Shown piece by piece: positions 21,025-32,223 of a stretch of DNA of 64,000 bases. Source of the DNA: Rhodosorus marinus (Eukaryota; Rhodophyta; Stylonematophyceae; Stylonematales; Stylonemataceae); the NCBI GenBank assembly GCA_029953675.1, contig JAMWBK010000008.1, forward strand, positions 620,001 through 684,000, in the 5' to 3' direction. Each line of letters opens with the position of its first letter. The first letter of the stretch is position 1. Below the pieces are notes generated by a model, which was not told the origin of the DNA, made no database searches, and worked only from the letters and a program-made list of their open reading frames with translations. A program made the translations under genes and the position numbers.

Positions 21025-23368
21025 ATGGCCCTCCGAGACAGAATTTTTCAGATGGTGTTTTCACCCAAGTTGCGGACCGCGAACGGCAGGCGATCACTCA
21101 AGGTGGTGAAGCAATCCCCTGGTCGTGCAAAACCAAAAAATTTAAAGATCTGGGTAGCGAAGGACTGGAAGAGCATTCCCGATATTTCGAAAGGCCCGTT
21201 GACCAAAGTCAACAGGAAAATCAAGCTCTGGGCATCACGGAAGGGCATGTGCCTTGGAGAGGTTTCGGAAAACGCGTTAACCAGAGTCAAAAAAAAGCGG
21301 CAAAAACTTGACTGGGCTGAGCAGAAGATGAGATACGAAGGTTTAGACTTTCGTCTATTGATCGAGTCCTTAAAAGCGCAGATAGATACAATCCGTTCTG
21401 AAGTGCTAATAGACCCAGAATCCGAGGAGCCACCGAGGAAACTGCAGAGCCCCAAGAGCGCACAGACATTCAAAACCCGATTGAAAAACATGTCACGTTG
21501 TAATGAAGAGATTCACCGTGAACCCATGCATCAAAAAATACAGTCTCGGTTGACAGAGGTTTTTGAAAAATTGAAGCGGGAAGGTACGACAAGTCTCCTC
21601 GATGAGGAGTACGTGCCGCTGCTAGAGTTCATGGTTGTAGAAAGAGGTCTAGTAAGATGAAAAACGAAAACTCCGCTCTCGCAAGTCTATTGCTGAACAG
21701 TGCTTTTCGATTGTATCGCAGACAGAAGAGGCCGCTGACCTCCTATACGAGTTTCCAGAATATGAGAACAGTTTGCAAAAATCGAAACATATTCACAAGC
21801 TCTTCAACTTGTTTCTTGCGCATCCATGCCCTGAGGCTATCTGCTCGCTTGCAAAAAAAATTGACGCAGAAATGATTTTACAACCATATGGGGCAGAGCT
21901 CTTACAAGCAATGAGTCAGTCGGCTGTCTTTCTCGTTGACCTCAAGTCTGCAAGGAAGCTCTTTATGCTAGCCTTGTCGCGCGCGAGGAGTAATGAATCC
22001 ACGAGCTATTTTCACTCCCGACGCTTTTCTTTGAGGATTGCCATCCGTACAATCTGCTCATTTCAAATTATGCATTCTTGGACTGGAGTACAGGATATCC
22101 GAGCGAAGATGTCTCCCCGGCTGTTCGAACCGTCATTGCAGCCCACTGTGACATGGGGGATACAGCAAGAGCGCACCAACTATTTGGAATCCTACTAACT
22201 TGTTCCGCGATACAGATTCCAGCGAAGACATACGAGGGTTTGCAAATCAAGCTCATCGAGGATGGGCACTACGACAGATCTGCGAGACTGCACAACAGGC
22301 TTCTTCGCACAAGACGCATGCCCGCGGGGGATGCAATCGAATCCTTCCTTCTCGCGCTTGCTAAAACGGGTAGGCCTGCACCCACCCTTGAATAGACATG
22401 CCCAATGAGGCTTGGGGGTCTCAACGTGGGAGGAAACTGCTTAGGTAGTTTCGGAGCCTTTCACCATGTCTATAGACAAATGTTGCAGGAGCAATTCACC
22501 GACATCAAACCGTTGCACAAAGTGGTTTTAACCCTTCTCATGGACTCTCCGAGACGTGTTCGTTTGTATGCCTCCAGGATACCCCCACTAGAGCGGTCTC
22601 CTAGTCATATCAACCATTTTCTCCAATCGATCCTACTCAAGCAAGCTGGAAAAGATGCTACCAAACAATCGTATCGCTATCTTCCGTACGAAACGCTTCT
22701 TTCAGCATTCGGATACGTCGAGGACTTCGGTCGCGTATGCGACAGGAAAACCCTTGTGTTGATTGACGCTTTAATGCTTCAATCCACACGCTTTCTACCG
22801 AACCTTGTGCATGATGCCTCCGGTTCACGGTTGCTTGAAGCTATTCGGCACCTTATCAAATCATCGCACTTGGAATCGGCTTTCGAGTACCGAGATGTTC
22901 TGAAGGAGAGAAAGGGCTTGATACCCACTTGTGTATACAACAGAATGATTCGGTCCCGTCTCGAGTCAAGAAAACTCTGCTCGGCGGAAAGAGTATACTT
23001 GGAAATGCGAGATGCGCACAGTTCTGAGAACGCAAGCACTCGAGAGGTAACGTTCAGAAGCGATCGGCACCAGGTCATTGTCACAAGCTTCTGGGCTAAA
23101 CCTCATATGTAACTAATCACCTGGCTCATATATATCTGGCTCCTCCAAGATGATGACGCTCGTGGCTTTGAGGAGAAAAGGTCCAGTAGCCCTATTGCCT
23201 CGGTTTAAGTCGATGATTCAAGATGGATGGGTACCAGGCGCCTCAATTTCTCACCTATTGGTTGAGGCCGGCATGGACGTCGAATCCAAGCAGAAGGTTA
23301 CTGCCCTACTTCGGAGTTCTTACCCAAAGGCGCGTTACATTCCCGCAAAATTGAAGGGCAGTTGGTAG
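21025..23368 (+). CDS. PPR-like helical-repeat protein
   Basis: Pentatricopeptide-repeat proteins bind organelle RNA and act in its processing, editing, stability or translation. Five exons (21025-21651, 21701-21989, 22094-22369, 22445-23046, 23150-23368) join to 670 residues. Introns are 49, 104, 75 and 103 nt. The N-terminal 110 residues are very basic with a repeating feel (GPLTKVNRKIKLW, ALTRVKKKR), suiting organelle targeting or RNA contact. Helix-turn-helix repeats of about 35 residues follow: VIAAHCDMGDTARAHQLFGI, LQIKLIEDGHYDRSARLHN, AIRHLIKSSHLESAFEYRD, YNRMIRSRLESRKLCSAERV, and LVALRRKGPVALLPRFKSMI. The repeats are diverged, with no DYW or SMR tail. Mitochondrion or plastid cannot be told apart. 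RNA binding is inferred from the family. Confidence 0.75.
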
Positions 23369-23664
23369 CTCGTGCCGATCCATCTGCGCGATGAAAGACA
23401 TTATTTTGTTCTATTATTGAACTGAACGTCACAAAGAAGCCCTCAAGCCTCAAGTCTCAAGCACACTTTGGACTCTATTCAAGATTTAATGAACGGAAAG
23501 GTTCGCATCGATTGGGAGTTACAACACTGTTTAGTTAGTCGTTATAGTCTATAAGAAGAGGAAAAATTGTTAAATTGAGGGGTAGTCGACGAACGCATGT
23601 TCCGTCAACCCTACATTGTTTGGTCAGCAGCGTGCCTTTCTCTTTCTGTATCGTGCGGTGAGTT

Positions 23665-24458
23665 CTAGCTACTGCAGCTACTGTATTTTTCAATCCACAT
23701 CCCAGCCACTTCCATGAAAGTTGTCCGGTAGAACTTTTCCAGGTTACTGATTGCCGCCTCCTCACACATGCGTCTGGTTACGCAAAAAGCAAGAGACGGA
23801 CGTTAGCTCACAAAAGGAAAGAATGGAAGCGTGTGGTCACACTTACGATATCAACGGCAAGTTTATCCGCATCTCTCCTTCAACAGTCTGGATACAAGCA
23901 TCGTCCCCATCCTCTTCCATTCTCATGCTTCCGTAGGAGTGAACAATGTCCTCAAAAGCTCGAGGTTTTGAGTCAAAATACTGAACGAAAGGCTCCTCTT
24001 CATCGTTCCACGTGTGGTGCTAAAGCAGAGGATACGGAGATAAGCTAAGCACTTGGTAATCGGCCACCATCAAGCTGAGGAGTTTTCAACCTACTTCATC
24101 AATTGTCCCGACAACGTCTTGCATCATCCCTCTGGCAATGTCCGGAATCCCGTCAAATAGCTTTGGGGTAAAGCTCTGTATTCTATGGTTGACCCCATCC
24201 TTCTCTTGCCACTCCTTCACAATTTCAATCTTCTCCAAGTGTCCAACCTCCACATATAAATTCAAATAATCGTCCTGATCTCTGATCTGACGCAGGCAAA
24301 CCAGCAAACCAGGCTCAGCATACTCACTAAAACGGAAGCCTCCGCAGTAGAGTCAGCGAGAGATTCCCTGACCCCCCAAAAAACCAAGAAAGAACTCGAC
24401 CTACCTCCCAAAACTGTTGGCGCGGAATCTCCACTCGCGCTTCTACGAGAAACTTCAT
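23665..24458 (-). CDS. SRPBCC (START/DUF2505-like) domain protein
   Basis: Four exons (about 24405-24458, 24095-24286, 23847-24019, 23665-23773) give 175 residues with phases that close exactly. The start MKFLVEARVEIPRQQFWEI is typical of SRPBCC ligand-cavity proteins: strand 1, then the W...(D/P) helix. The next strands and helices are YLNLYVEVGHLEKIEIVKEW, HRIQSFTPKLFDGIPDIARG, FVQYFDSKPRAFEDIVHSYG and MRINLPLIS, and the long C-terminal helix is AISNLEKFYRTTFMEVAGMW. No transit or signal peptide is visible, so it is probably cytosolic. Such domains bind lipids or other hydrophobic ligands; the ligand here is unknown. A long C/A-rich leader lies upstream. Confidence 0.7.
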
Positions 24459-24963
24459 TCCCAAAAACCCAAATAATAAACCCTCCAACTCACACCTCCC
24501 AGACCAGTCTTCAGATAACTTTTCCTAGCAGACGACACCCAAAAAAAAAGAGGATAAAGACCTCTCTCCAAAATCACCCCACACAAAAAAAAACAAAACC
24601 TATCCACACCTGACACCCCCCGCCCGCTCCCCTCCCAAAACCTCCCAAGTGGTAGGTTAACCAATCCTTAAATAACAAAAAAACAAAAACAGAAACAACA
24701 CACACCACTCCTTCTCAACTACAATTCTATCCACAAGCCCCGCCTATCGTTCCCCGCCCACCCTCCCCCACCCCCAACCACACCAGTCCTACACTCCCTA
24801 TCTCTCAGTTAGAATTCATGAAAACATTCCATCCCCCTCCCCGCCCACTCAAAGCAAAACAAACCCCCTGCTGGTCAACATACCCCAACTACACCTTCTC
24901 CAAACGCCCATCCAATCCAACGAAACAAAAAAAACCTAAATATATTCATAACCGTCATCACAA

Positions 24964-25195
24964 TTATCAATCTATTCAAAAGATTAACCAGTTAAATATA
25001 TATTAAATTAAATACAATATACTTATATTGACTGAATTATTAGCGACGCTTAAATATTAAGCCTCTACTTTTGCGTCATCATACTTATCAATCTATTGAA
25101 AAGATTAACCACTTAAATATATATTAAATTTAATATATTATATTTATATTGACTGAATTATTGGTGACGGTTAAATGTTAATACTCTACTCATTT
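24964..25195. repeat. 121-base AT-rich tandem duplication
   Basis: TTATCAATCTATT(C/G)AAAAG recurs with a period of 121 bases (24964 and 25085). Both copies continue through TTAAATATATATTAAATT, TTATATTGACTGAATTATT and GACG(C/G)TTAAAT. The pair forms the AT-rich centre between the C-rich and G-rich flanks. Confidence 0.85.
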
Positions 25196-26862
25196 TTTTC
25201 GGGGGGGGGGCGGGGGGTTGGTGTACTCTATCCGCTGATTTTGGAAGGATTAAACGGGTATTTTTGTATTTTGTATTAATTTAGTTGGATTAACCCAATG
25301 GGGGAGGCTTCTAGAAGTGGGATGATTCTTTGACGAATGAAGTTAAGAATGTTGCTATTTGATAGGTGGTGCATGGCCAATGGAAGGGAAGATATTTGAT
25401 TGAAAAATGAAAACAAATTTTTGGGGGGATGGGAGGGTAAGTTTTCATAGCTTTTTATGTGATGAGTTTTTTTTGCATTAAAAACGGACGTTGTGTCTTG
25501 GAAAAAAATTGACCCTACCCTTTGTCAGCTAGGGGTGCTTATTGTTTGATGGTGGATTGCGACCACTAGTAAAAAAAAAAGGGCTTGGGATATGTTATCC
25601 TATTATGATAATTTTATGAGAGATGTGTGTTCTTTATTTTTTTGTAACGGGGGGAGGATTATGGCGTTGGGTATGTTCTCCTTGAGGGGTTTCGAAAGGT
25701 CCGGTTGGATGGCTGGTGGTCTCCACCGCATTCATTTCAATTGTATCAATGATTGCGGCAGTTCCTGTTGTTGGATGATGCAAATGGATGCATGCCGGCG
25801 GTCTTACTCCTCACTTCGCAAGGATAACGAGGATGTTCCTATTGTATACGTGCGAGCTTTTGCTCGTTACGGAGTCCTTTCATCCTGGATTAAGGGCTGT
25901 TGCTCTCGTGCAGGCAGAGATAAAAGTTTATAGACCCGAAATGCTTGGGAGTGCTTATGGGACAATATTTGAGGTTCTTAATGGTTGATGTTCCGGTTGT
26001 GGGTTTCCAGGAACTCTTTCCGCGCATATCGAGGTGTTTAGCATTTGGTATTGGCAGCCACCATGATTTTTCCGTCAGTAGCTACCGCCAGCAGTCGAGC
26101 TTAACAACGAAAATAGCATCTAAGCTATTAACAGGTCGGACACTCTTGCATACCGTAATATGGCATTGCGAGGAGATGCGCCAGAAAAAATCATCGAACG
26201 TGGAGCGCGAGTCCAGGAGTATCGCCTTCTCCTAACGGAGCCCCTCCTTCCCGGTTCCCCCTAAACCCCCAAAAAGGGAGAAAATAGTAACTCTACTAAA
26301 AACGAGCTTAGGAACCCATCCTCAAGTTGTAAAATCGGTGATTTGATCCCCCTGGCAGTAGCAATACTCGTACAGTACCACCCCCCTCCCCGGGGATTTC
26401 GATCGAAAAACGAACGATTTCGGTGATGGACCCGACTCGTCCAAACTATTTTAGAAAAATGAGTAGAACTTACATCGAAGGTAGACGACTGCCCTTTGAG
26501 ATTTTTCCCGTCAAATTTGTACGCCCTGGTTACAATTTTTCATGATCATCTACAAAACTCAATTTCAAGTTTCAAGACGATGTAATATTATTCTTCCGAA
26601 TAATCGTGGACCGTGGAAGCGGTTAAAATTGTACTAAACTTCACTACTCGTAGTCAAAAACTTCCAAGAATTATGTTTTGAGGATATCGTTTTTGGGGTC
26701 TGTTTTAATGGGGTTTTTCTGTAGGGCGAATTTCTGAATTTGGCAAGAAGCGTCAAGGTCTCGTAGTCGCTCCGTAGAGCTGATGTTGTAGCAAAGTTCC
26801 CTCGTCAACTTTTCATTCTTAGAACTTTCTTTTAGGAAGCTGTGTCGTCCTTCACTTTTGCC

Positions 26863-26990
26863 AGTGGGTTGTTCACGTGATTTTAACAACGTGAAACCCT
26901 CTTCGAGATAGCGTTCAGTCCATTTTCGTTTGCTAGTGGGTTGTTCACGTGGTCTTTCCCACGTGAAACCCTCTTTGAGGAAACAGTGCC
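26863..26990. repeat. 72-base repeat with CACGTG hairpins
   Basis: AGTGGGTTGTTCACGTG starts at 26863 and again at 26935. Each is followed, after a 5-7 base loop, by (A/C)ACGTGAAACCCTCTT(C/T)GAG. TTCACGTG...CACGTGAA forms a hairpin in both copies while the loops differ (ATTTTAAC against GTCTTTCC). A weaker third copy may start near 27000 (CTAGTGGATTC). Confidence 0.7.
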
Positions 26991-27113
26991 GCCCTTTCAG
27001 CTAGTGGATTCTTAGGTTTTGTATGGAGCGTCAGGGTAGTTTGGACTGATTGAGCTCGAAGCGAATGGAGAGGTTAGATTCTTGGTAGTTAAATCAAATC
27101 TGTTTCAACAGCT

Positions 27114-27368
27114 TTACTTGTTTCTGGGAAACGGAACGCCATAGAGAGCTCCATGCAAACTGTACAGGCGAATCGGATCCGCAGAGGCCAGTTGCTCGCG
27201 ATAACCATTACACGGTACGGCTGACCTAATCTCCCCAAAGCTCTCTCTGTCACCCGCAATCAGCATCTTCAGTAGTTGTATGCTCGGCCTTGATTTTTGA
27301 GGGGTACTGGACTGTTCGGAAGTCGCGTCCACACTATCCTCGATCGGCAAATGCTTCCAGCTGGCCAT
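27114..27368 (-). CDS. Small orphan protein with a TATA promoter
   Basis: A single exon of 84 residues starts at ATG 27368 in the context AGAACCATGGCC, close to an optimal eukaryotic start. It reads MASWKHLPIEDSVDATSEQS and ends GALYGVPFPRNK. No signal, membrane segment or known domain is visible. The first half is Ser/Asp-rich, followed by a short amphipathic piece (IQLLKMLIAGDRESFGEIR). A clear TATA box about 105 bases upstream supports that it is transcribed. Function unknown; it could be lineage-specific. Confidence 0.5.
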   Translation of the reverse strand: MASWKHLPIEDSVDATSEQSSTPQKSRPSIQLLKMLIAGDRESFGEIRSAVPCNGYREQLASADPIRLYSLHGALYGVPFPRNK

Positions 27369-27470
27369 GGTTCTCTTTTAAGTCTCTAAAGGCAATCACT
27401 CACTTCGTCACTATCTAGTCCTGAGCAGCGTTCAACCACGACTCCACTGACTCATGTCGTATAGCTGCTG

Positions 27471-27480
27471 CTATTTATAC
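27471..27480 (-). promoter_or_regulatory. TATA box of the small orphan gene
   Basis: On the minus strand GTATAAATAG lies 103 bases before the ATG at 27368, in the context CAGGTATAAATAGCAGC. This is a near-perfect TATA element. Confidence 0.55.
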
Positions 27481-28322
27481 CTGAAGAGGAGTCATGTACG
27501 TCACCCTCTTCCTGACTCGCTCTCCCCAACACCAAGTTGCTGTGGCGAATGGCCATCTGTGAGCTCGTGATAGAGTCGGAGGAATCTATTCATAAAACTA
27601 GAGAGAAATGAAATACCCCTTTCCGATCAAATTACATTGACAGTCGAAACCGCCAAAAAAATCAATCGCCACTAGATTTACCGACCACAAATACGAAGAC
27701 ATTCTTGTTGGGGGGACGTGCATCCTTCTTCCTCTTCTCACATCGCAACCAAGACCTCGAAATGCGCTAAATGATCGTCTGACGTCGCTCTAATCATCCG
27801 TACGAGTTTCTTCTTCTCACACGGGCTTTCTACTCCTTTGTCTTTCCTTCCCAGCAAATGAGCGAAAAGCGATTCGAGAGAAATCTCTCCAGCTGGGCAC
27901 CTGCCGTTTCCTCTTGTAAAATATATAAAATACATTTGCTTTCATCACTCAGGAGCTTACATGGACTGGGCCCTCTTTGTCTATTTTAGAGTAATTTTTA
28001 CGTGGATGGTTGGAGCGAAGTCAGCCGACCGCTTATAGCGTTGCGAGGTCTTGGGTGGGATGCAAGGCGACGGAGGAGGAAGAACGTATGAGGGCAAGAA
28101 CATCTACGCATAAGAATCGCCTCTCCAGAGGCCCTCTCCAGGGAAGAGATTCACAGGAAACACATCATTTTCACACATGTTGGGAAGACGCGGAAACGCA
28201 ACTTTTCCTCCATGGCCAAAAATGGACATGTTCCCGCGGGAGGCATTTGAAAAATGTACGCGTTGCAGCTTGTTCGTTCTCCCTATCCTACAATAAAGGA
28301 GGTGTTTGCTTTAGAGCACGAT
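27481..28322. other. Spacer, no firm gene
   Basis: A minus-strand frame at 27738-27935 begins with ATG (MYFIYFTRGNGRCPAGEISL) and could be a small gene, but nothing supports it beyond length. A plus frame at 28010-28324 begins on TTG and looks spurious. Confidence 0.3.
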
Positions 28323-29330
28323 GAGACAGTCTAGCTCTCGCTCGGTGACCAACTGACACTGCTGCAAAGGGCTCGTACTTTCTAGAGTAACACCGGATGT
28401 TTGAGGGGCAGTAGTTTCAATGCCAATGAATCCTACAGGATGGTTCACGCCGAGGTTGACAGTAAGGTTCTCCGTGTCCTAATCAGCAATGGCATTGATG
28501 GAACAAGCCAACGGCTGCTGAAAAATGATAATCTCTATGGCGCTGTTTAAGATTCGGAGAGCAAGGGTTTAGCAAAAACCCACGTATTCAACTTTCGCGT
28601 CCGAAGACAATCTTTTCGTTCTGGATAAAAGTTGCCGAACGTTAAGATCCTTCCAAACTACCAACTATCCGCGAGTTGTGGGTCCGTCTCACCTCACATC
28701 CGCAGAAACGAAACTCAACCCGAAGGTCAACTGCGCACAGTGGGTGGTAGTTGAAGTTATGCCAGTAGGGCCCAAACATTCAGAGGTAACCAGGGAGGGT
28801 TGGGTGATATCTTCTAGGGCAATCCTGATAAACCCAGTTCGTGCGGGCCTGCTAGTGGACTCTGCACCTATGGCGATGCGCCTAAACGGCATCAACATAT
28901 CCTACAGAGACGTCAGTTTCGAATTCGACGTGCACTATGTCTAGAGAGAGGTTTTCGTTGAGTTGTTGCGCACAAACGGCCAAGTTTCGAAAACAATCTT
29001 TTTTTTTACATAATCTTGTATAGTCGAACTACTAGGTAATAAAAATTTTACATCCAAGACTCCGAGAGAGTCTTGCTCAGACCAAATGCAACCGTTTCAC
29101 TAAAAATTGCTGTTTCTTGCCAAGAACATCTGTCTGAAGTATCGCTCAGGTCCACGATTCTTGCTTGTCCTATGTTGGTTGATCCACACACTGCTCCTAT
29201 CAACGTCCATACCATGTCTTCTGCTGTCCCACCAGGCACAGTCACTATCACAGCTCGAACAGGATGGTCTGATGTTTTCCGAGAACTCCGTCTCCAGCTC
29301 CGAAGCACTTGTGCGATGCAAATCCATCTG
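28323..29330 (-). other. Unresolved multi-exon minus-strand gene
   Basis: Three coding-like minus-strand segments lie in a row. One (29048-29330) contains AVIVTVPGGTAEDMVWTLIG. The second (28689-28898, ATG at 28898) contains RTGFIRIALEDITQPSLVTS. The third (28323-28485, stop at its end) contains TENLTVNLGVNHPVGFIGIE. The last two share a GFI(R/G)I(A/E)...VT pattern as in repeated beta-sandwich modules. Consensus donors and acceptors exist between them (GTGAGG; GATTAG), but I could not close the frames into one model. C/A-rich sequence at 29400-29820 fits a leader for this strand. Confidence 0.3.
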
Positions 29331-31271
29331 TTGCCCTCGATTGGTGTTACTTCTGTTCAAATATCCAGCTGTTTCTGTTCTCCTTCTTGTTCCCCTCTCT
29401 TTCTTATCTAGCCTCCTTCACATCATTCAATGTCCAGGCAACACAAGTGGACCAATCTTTATATATACCTCCAAATCGGTTATCGAAACATCTTGAAACC
29501 CTCCTAAAATCAACTTTCCCACAAATCCTCAATTTTGCCATTAAATTACATCACTCAAGTTGAAGGTCTGTTCCAAACTGAATAGAAAAATACGAAAAAA
29601 ACAACAACAGAATCCAATCCGCGCACTCCATTTATTTTTTTTCTATCATTCAGAGTCACGTCCAATGGAGTAATTTTTCTTCGATTATTTAATCACATCA
29701 CTCACCCTGACGTGTGCCGAATCCCAAGTGAGTAATCATATCTCAACTTTCACTAATTATATTTAAAATACCTGTTTTCCACTGCCAAAGGGAAATCACC
29801 TTCTGACCAATCAGGAGAGTTCTTTTTTTTTCATGGGGAGATTGAGACTATTTTTACTTTGCTGCACCTCCCTCCTAAGCAGAACTATTTATACAAAAAA
29901 GAAAACGCTGTTTTTGCAAGTGTTTTGGAGGTTTTCTTGTCGTGATGAGTAACGAGGTTGTGGTAAACGGACCATAAATCTATTTTTGCCTACGACCGAT
30001 GAGGGTAGGGTTTTTGGAGTTTCCAAAAGAGATGGATTGTTCATGGTTAGTGAAGGCAGGAATAAAAGAAAATTCGACCTAGTTAGGGAGGGTGGAGTAG
30101 TTCACCAGCGAACGTGTTTGCTGTTTCTGCTGGCTTTGTAGATGGAAAACGTTAGCTCGGATTCTATTCTTGGAGGGGGGTAAGCCATATGAGGCCTTGC
30201 TGAGCTTGCTTGAAAACTATGGTACGAGAGGAGTTGATTGGGGTTCCAAGTTGATGCCATCTGGAGCAAATCACCAGACGTAAAATTAGTGCTTGCTCTT
30301 TTCTGTCCTCTGTCCAGTCTCCGTAGACTCCAACAAGTTGAGGCGCTAAAATAGTGCTCTCTATCTTCAGTCCTCCGTCCGTGGACTGTGATAAGTGGAC
30401 TCCAAAATTTTGAAGGAGAAGGTACATGTGTCTCACTAAAGACCAGCCAAATTAGTATTTCCGGAGTAGTGCTCATTTTAACCCTAGCCAACGGGTTACA
30501 CTTTAGAAACTGGTGTTCATGGATTCAAGTCTTGCCCTGTTCATGACCGGAGAATTCAGAACGTTGAGACATGTGAATAGCGAAATGGAGGCCTCAGCTT
30601 CCTCGTACCAGAACGATGAACTAAAGAATTGAGCTAAATCATACTATTTGAATCGTGGACACATCGTCGGTGCCTATGAGGGCGAGGGCTCACGTCCGTT
30701 TTGGAAATACAAGTTTGCCCATATCCGTAGTTGGAGGTTCGCTTACGCTTTGCAAACCGAGACACTGCACCCTCCTCAATCCAGCAATCTTGCTCGAGAG
30801 CACGAACAAGGGAGGCATCCCATGAGAACACGTTTCCATCCTCCGCTGCACATCCCGGCGACTGCAGCTCTCGCGTTTTTCACACATGGGAATCACGTTG
30901 TAGGAGAGGGAGACCTTGGAACGAGCAGGGAAAGGAGCCCTGACACAGCGGAAGATCCATCAGCCGCCAAGGTGAAATCTTCCATTTAACACCATTCATA
31001 CATCAAGAACCAGTTTATCTGAACTTTGTCAACGAAAAAGGCTGGCACTTCGAAAGCGTTGAAGCGTGGGGGACAGGAACCGCTCCGCTTCAGGATTCTC
31101 ACGGTCTCTGCTTCAATGGACATTCGCTAACCCAGCTCGGGAGCACACACGGATCCAACACCTAAAAGACACGTGTCCTAAACAGTAATAACAAATAATA
31201 TTTGGACTAGTGTTGTTATTAGCAAATCATCCTCGATGATTTGCCAACCTGGCAGAATATTACTATTATTT
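29331..31271. other. Intergenic region, no supported gene
   Basis: C/A-rich to about 29820, then G/T-rich to about 30150. An imperfect duplication lies at about 30280-30420 (TAAAAT(T)AGTGCT(T/C)...CCTC(T/C)GTCC...GACTCCA). Frames on both strands at 30100-30500 and 30630-30990 overlap each other and lack family likeness. Confidence 0.4.
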
Positions 31272-31601
31272 CTACCTTTTGCCGTGGAGTATGTTGGGCG
31301 CTTGTGGACGTCGTGCCTTGTTGTTGAGACGTCGCCGTAAACCTGGTGTTTCAGTTGTGCGGTGCGGAGGTATTTGGATTGAGGAGGAGTGGGCTAGCGT
31401 TTTGGCTTCTAAAAGGTAAGATCTGTCCGTTGAATGCGTTCTTATTGGTTGTTCCTGTACAAGTATCTCTGTCTCCGTCCGTTCCTTAAAGCTGTTGGGG
31501 ATGAACCAGACAACCTCCGAGCTTGGTATGTCTAGACTTTGCGCAGTGAAGGAGACGGGCGGAGGAGCAGCATGAAAGTTTGAAGATGATGAAATTATCA
31601 A
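31272..31601 (-). CDS. Hypothetical protein, possible secreted or anchored exon
   Basis: A minus-strand frame of about 110 codons ends at 31272. It lacks its own ATG but is open farther upstream through a hydrophobic piece (IYACLLIISSSSNFHAAPPP) that follows an acceptor-like TTTCAG. It continues VSFTAQSLDIPSSEVVWFIP and is Ser/Thr/Pro-rich with a basic end (RRRLNNKARRPQA). It probably needs a small first exon near 31640-31660. It would share a bidirectional promoter of about 200 bases with the Tim13-like gene. No family was recognised. Confidence 0.35.
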   Translation of the reverse strand: MIISSSSNFHAAPPPVSFTAQSLDIPSSEVVWFIPNSFKERTETEILVQEQPIRTHSTDRSYLLEAKTLAHSSSIQIPPHRTTETPGLRRRLNNKARRPQAPNILHGKR

Positions 31602-31825
31602 TAGACAAGCATATATCTGAAACTCGCTTTTTTAGTGCGACGTGTGATCACCATTGCTACTGATTCTACCTTTCACGTTGAAAAACGAGTTCCAAAAGTT
31701 CTCGGACTGTTTTGTGCTGCTCTCGGTTGACGATCTTCCGAAGTCGTAACCTAATAGAACTTTTTCCTGTGCACTTTTCACGTTTCCGGGTCAGCTTCTT
31801 CACAGACTGCTTTGAGGCTCCGATC

Positions 31826-32065
31826 ATGGAGGGCGAAAAGATGGGACAGCTTATGACCATGGTTGAGAGCCAGAATCAGCTCAACATGATGGCTGAAGTG
31901 CTCGAAACCATTGCTCTTCGATGTTTTGAGAAGTGCATTTACAGCCCTGGAAAGGAAATGACGTCAAAGGAGAAAGATTGCTCTATGAAGTGCATGGACC
32001 GATTCGTTGAGACCATGAACATCGTCAGCGACACACTCCGCTCGAGGTCAAACCAGCTTCCATGA
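31826..32065 (+). CDS. Small Tim chaperone of the Tim13/Tim8 type
   Basis: Small Tim proteins escort hydrophobic precursors across the mitochondrial intermembrane space. One exon encodes 79 residues, the usual length for the family. The twin CX3C motif is present: CFEKC and CSMKC, separated by 14 residues (CFEKCIYSPGKEM...CSMKCMDRF). The flanking helices are amphipathic. CFEKC followed by a spaced CMDR(F/Y) in the second helix fits Tim13 better than Tim9 or Tim10. There is no presequence, as expected for import by the Mia40 route. Stop at 32065; AATAAA follows at 32161. Confidence 0.85.
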   Translation: MEGEKMGQLMTMVESQNQLNMMAEVLETIALRCFEKCIYSPGKEMTSKEKDCSMKCMDRFVETMNIVSDTLRSRSNQLP

Positions 32066-32160
32066 AAACTTGTCAAGCGCGACCCGTCGTACATTTTTAA
32101 AGCTCTGCTTCTAGAGCCCTTGTAACTGTTCAACATTAAAGTATTTCATGTACATACTAG

Positions 32161-32166
32161 AATAAA
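32161..32166 (+). terminator. Poly(A) signal of the Tim13-like gene
   Basis: AATAAA lies 96 bases after the stop codon, in an A-rich stretch (AATAAAAACAAAAAAC). Assigned by motif and distance. Confidence 0.5.
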
Positions 32167-32223
32167 AACAAAAAACGAACGTGATTGATGGCTCTCGACG
32201 CAAGTACTCATACGCCGCACTGT

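Larger units (their letters stand above)
24459..27113. other. Intergenic region with repeats and a possible degraded gene
   Basis: C/A-rich to about 25000, an AT-rich duplicated core, then G/T-rich from about 25200 with poly-G. At 25592-25988 two overlapping plus frames look partly coding (for example DNEDVPIVYVRAFARY in one, ALVQAEIKVYRPEMLGSAYG in the other), after ATG candidates at about 25660. I could not close a gene model, so this may be a pseudogene or unresolved exons. The part 26240-26860 shows nothing I can name. Confidence 0.35.

Noticed and set aside
21048-21491. 147-codon minus-strand frame opposite the PPR gene
   Set aside because: It is antisense to the basic N-terminal exon, whose frame continues through correct splice sites into the PPR repeats.
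21990-22035. A 46-base intron or frameshift in the PPR gene
   Set aside because: A 104-base intron ending at 22093 restores the frame exactly with canonical ends, so no frameshift is needed.
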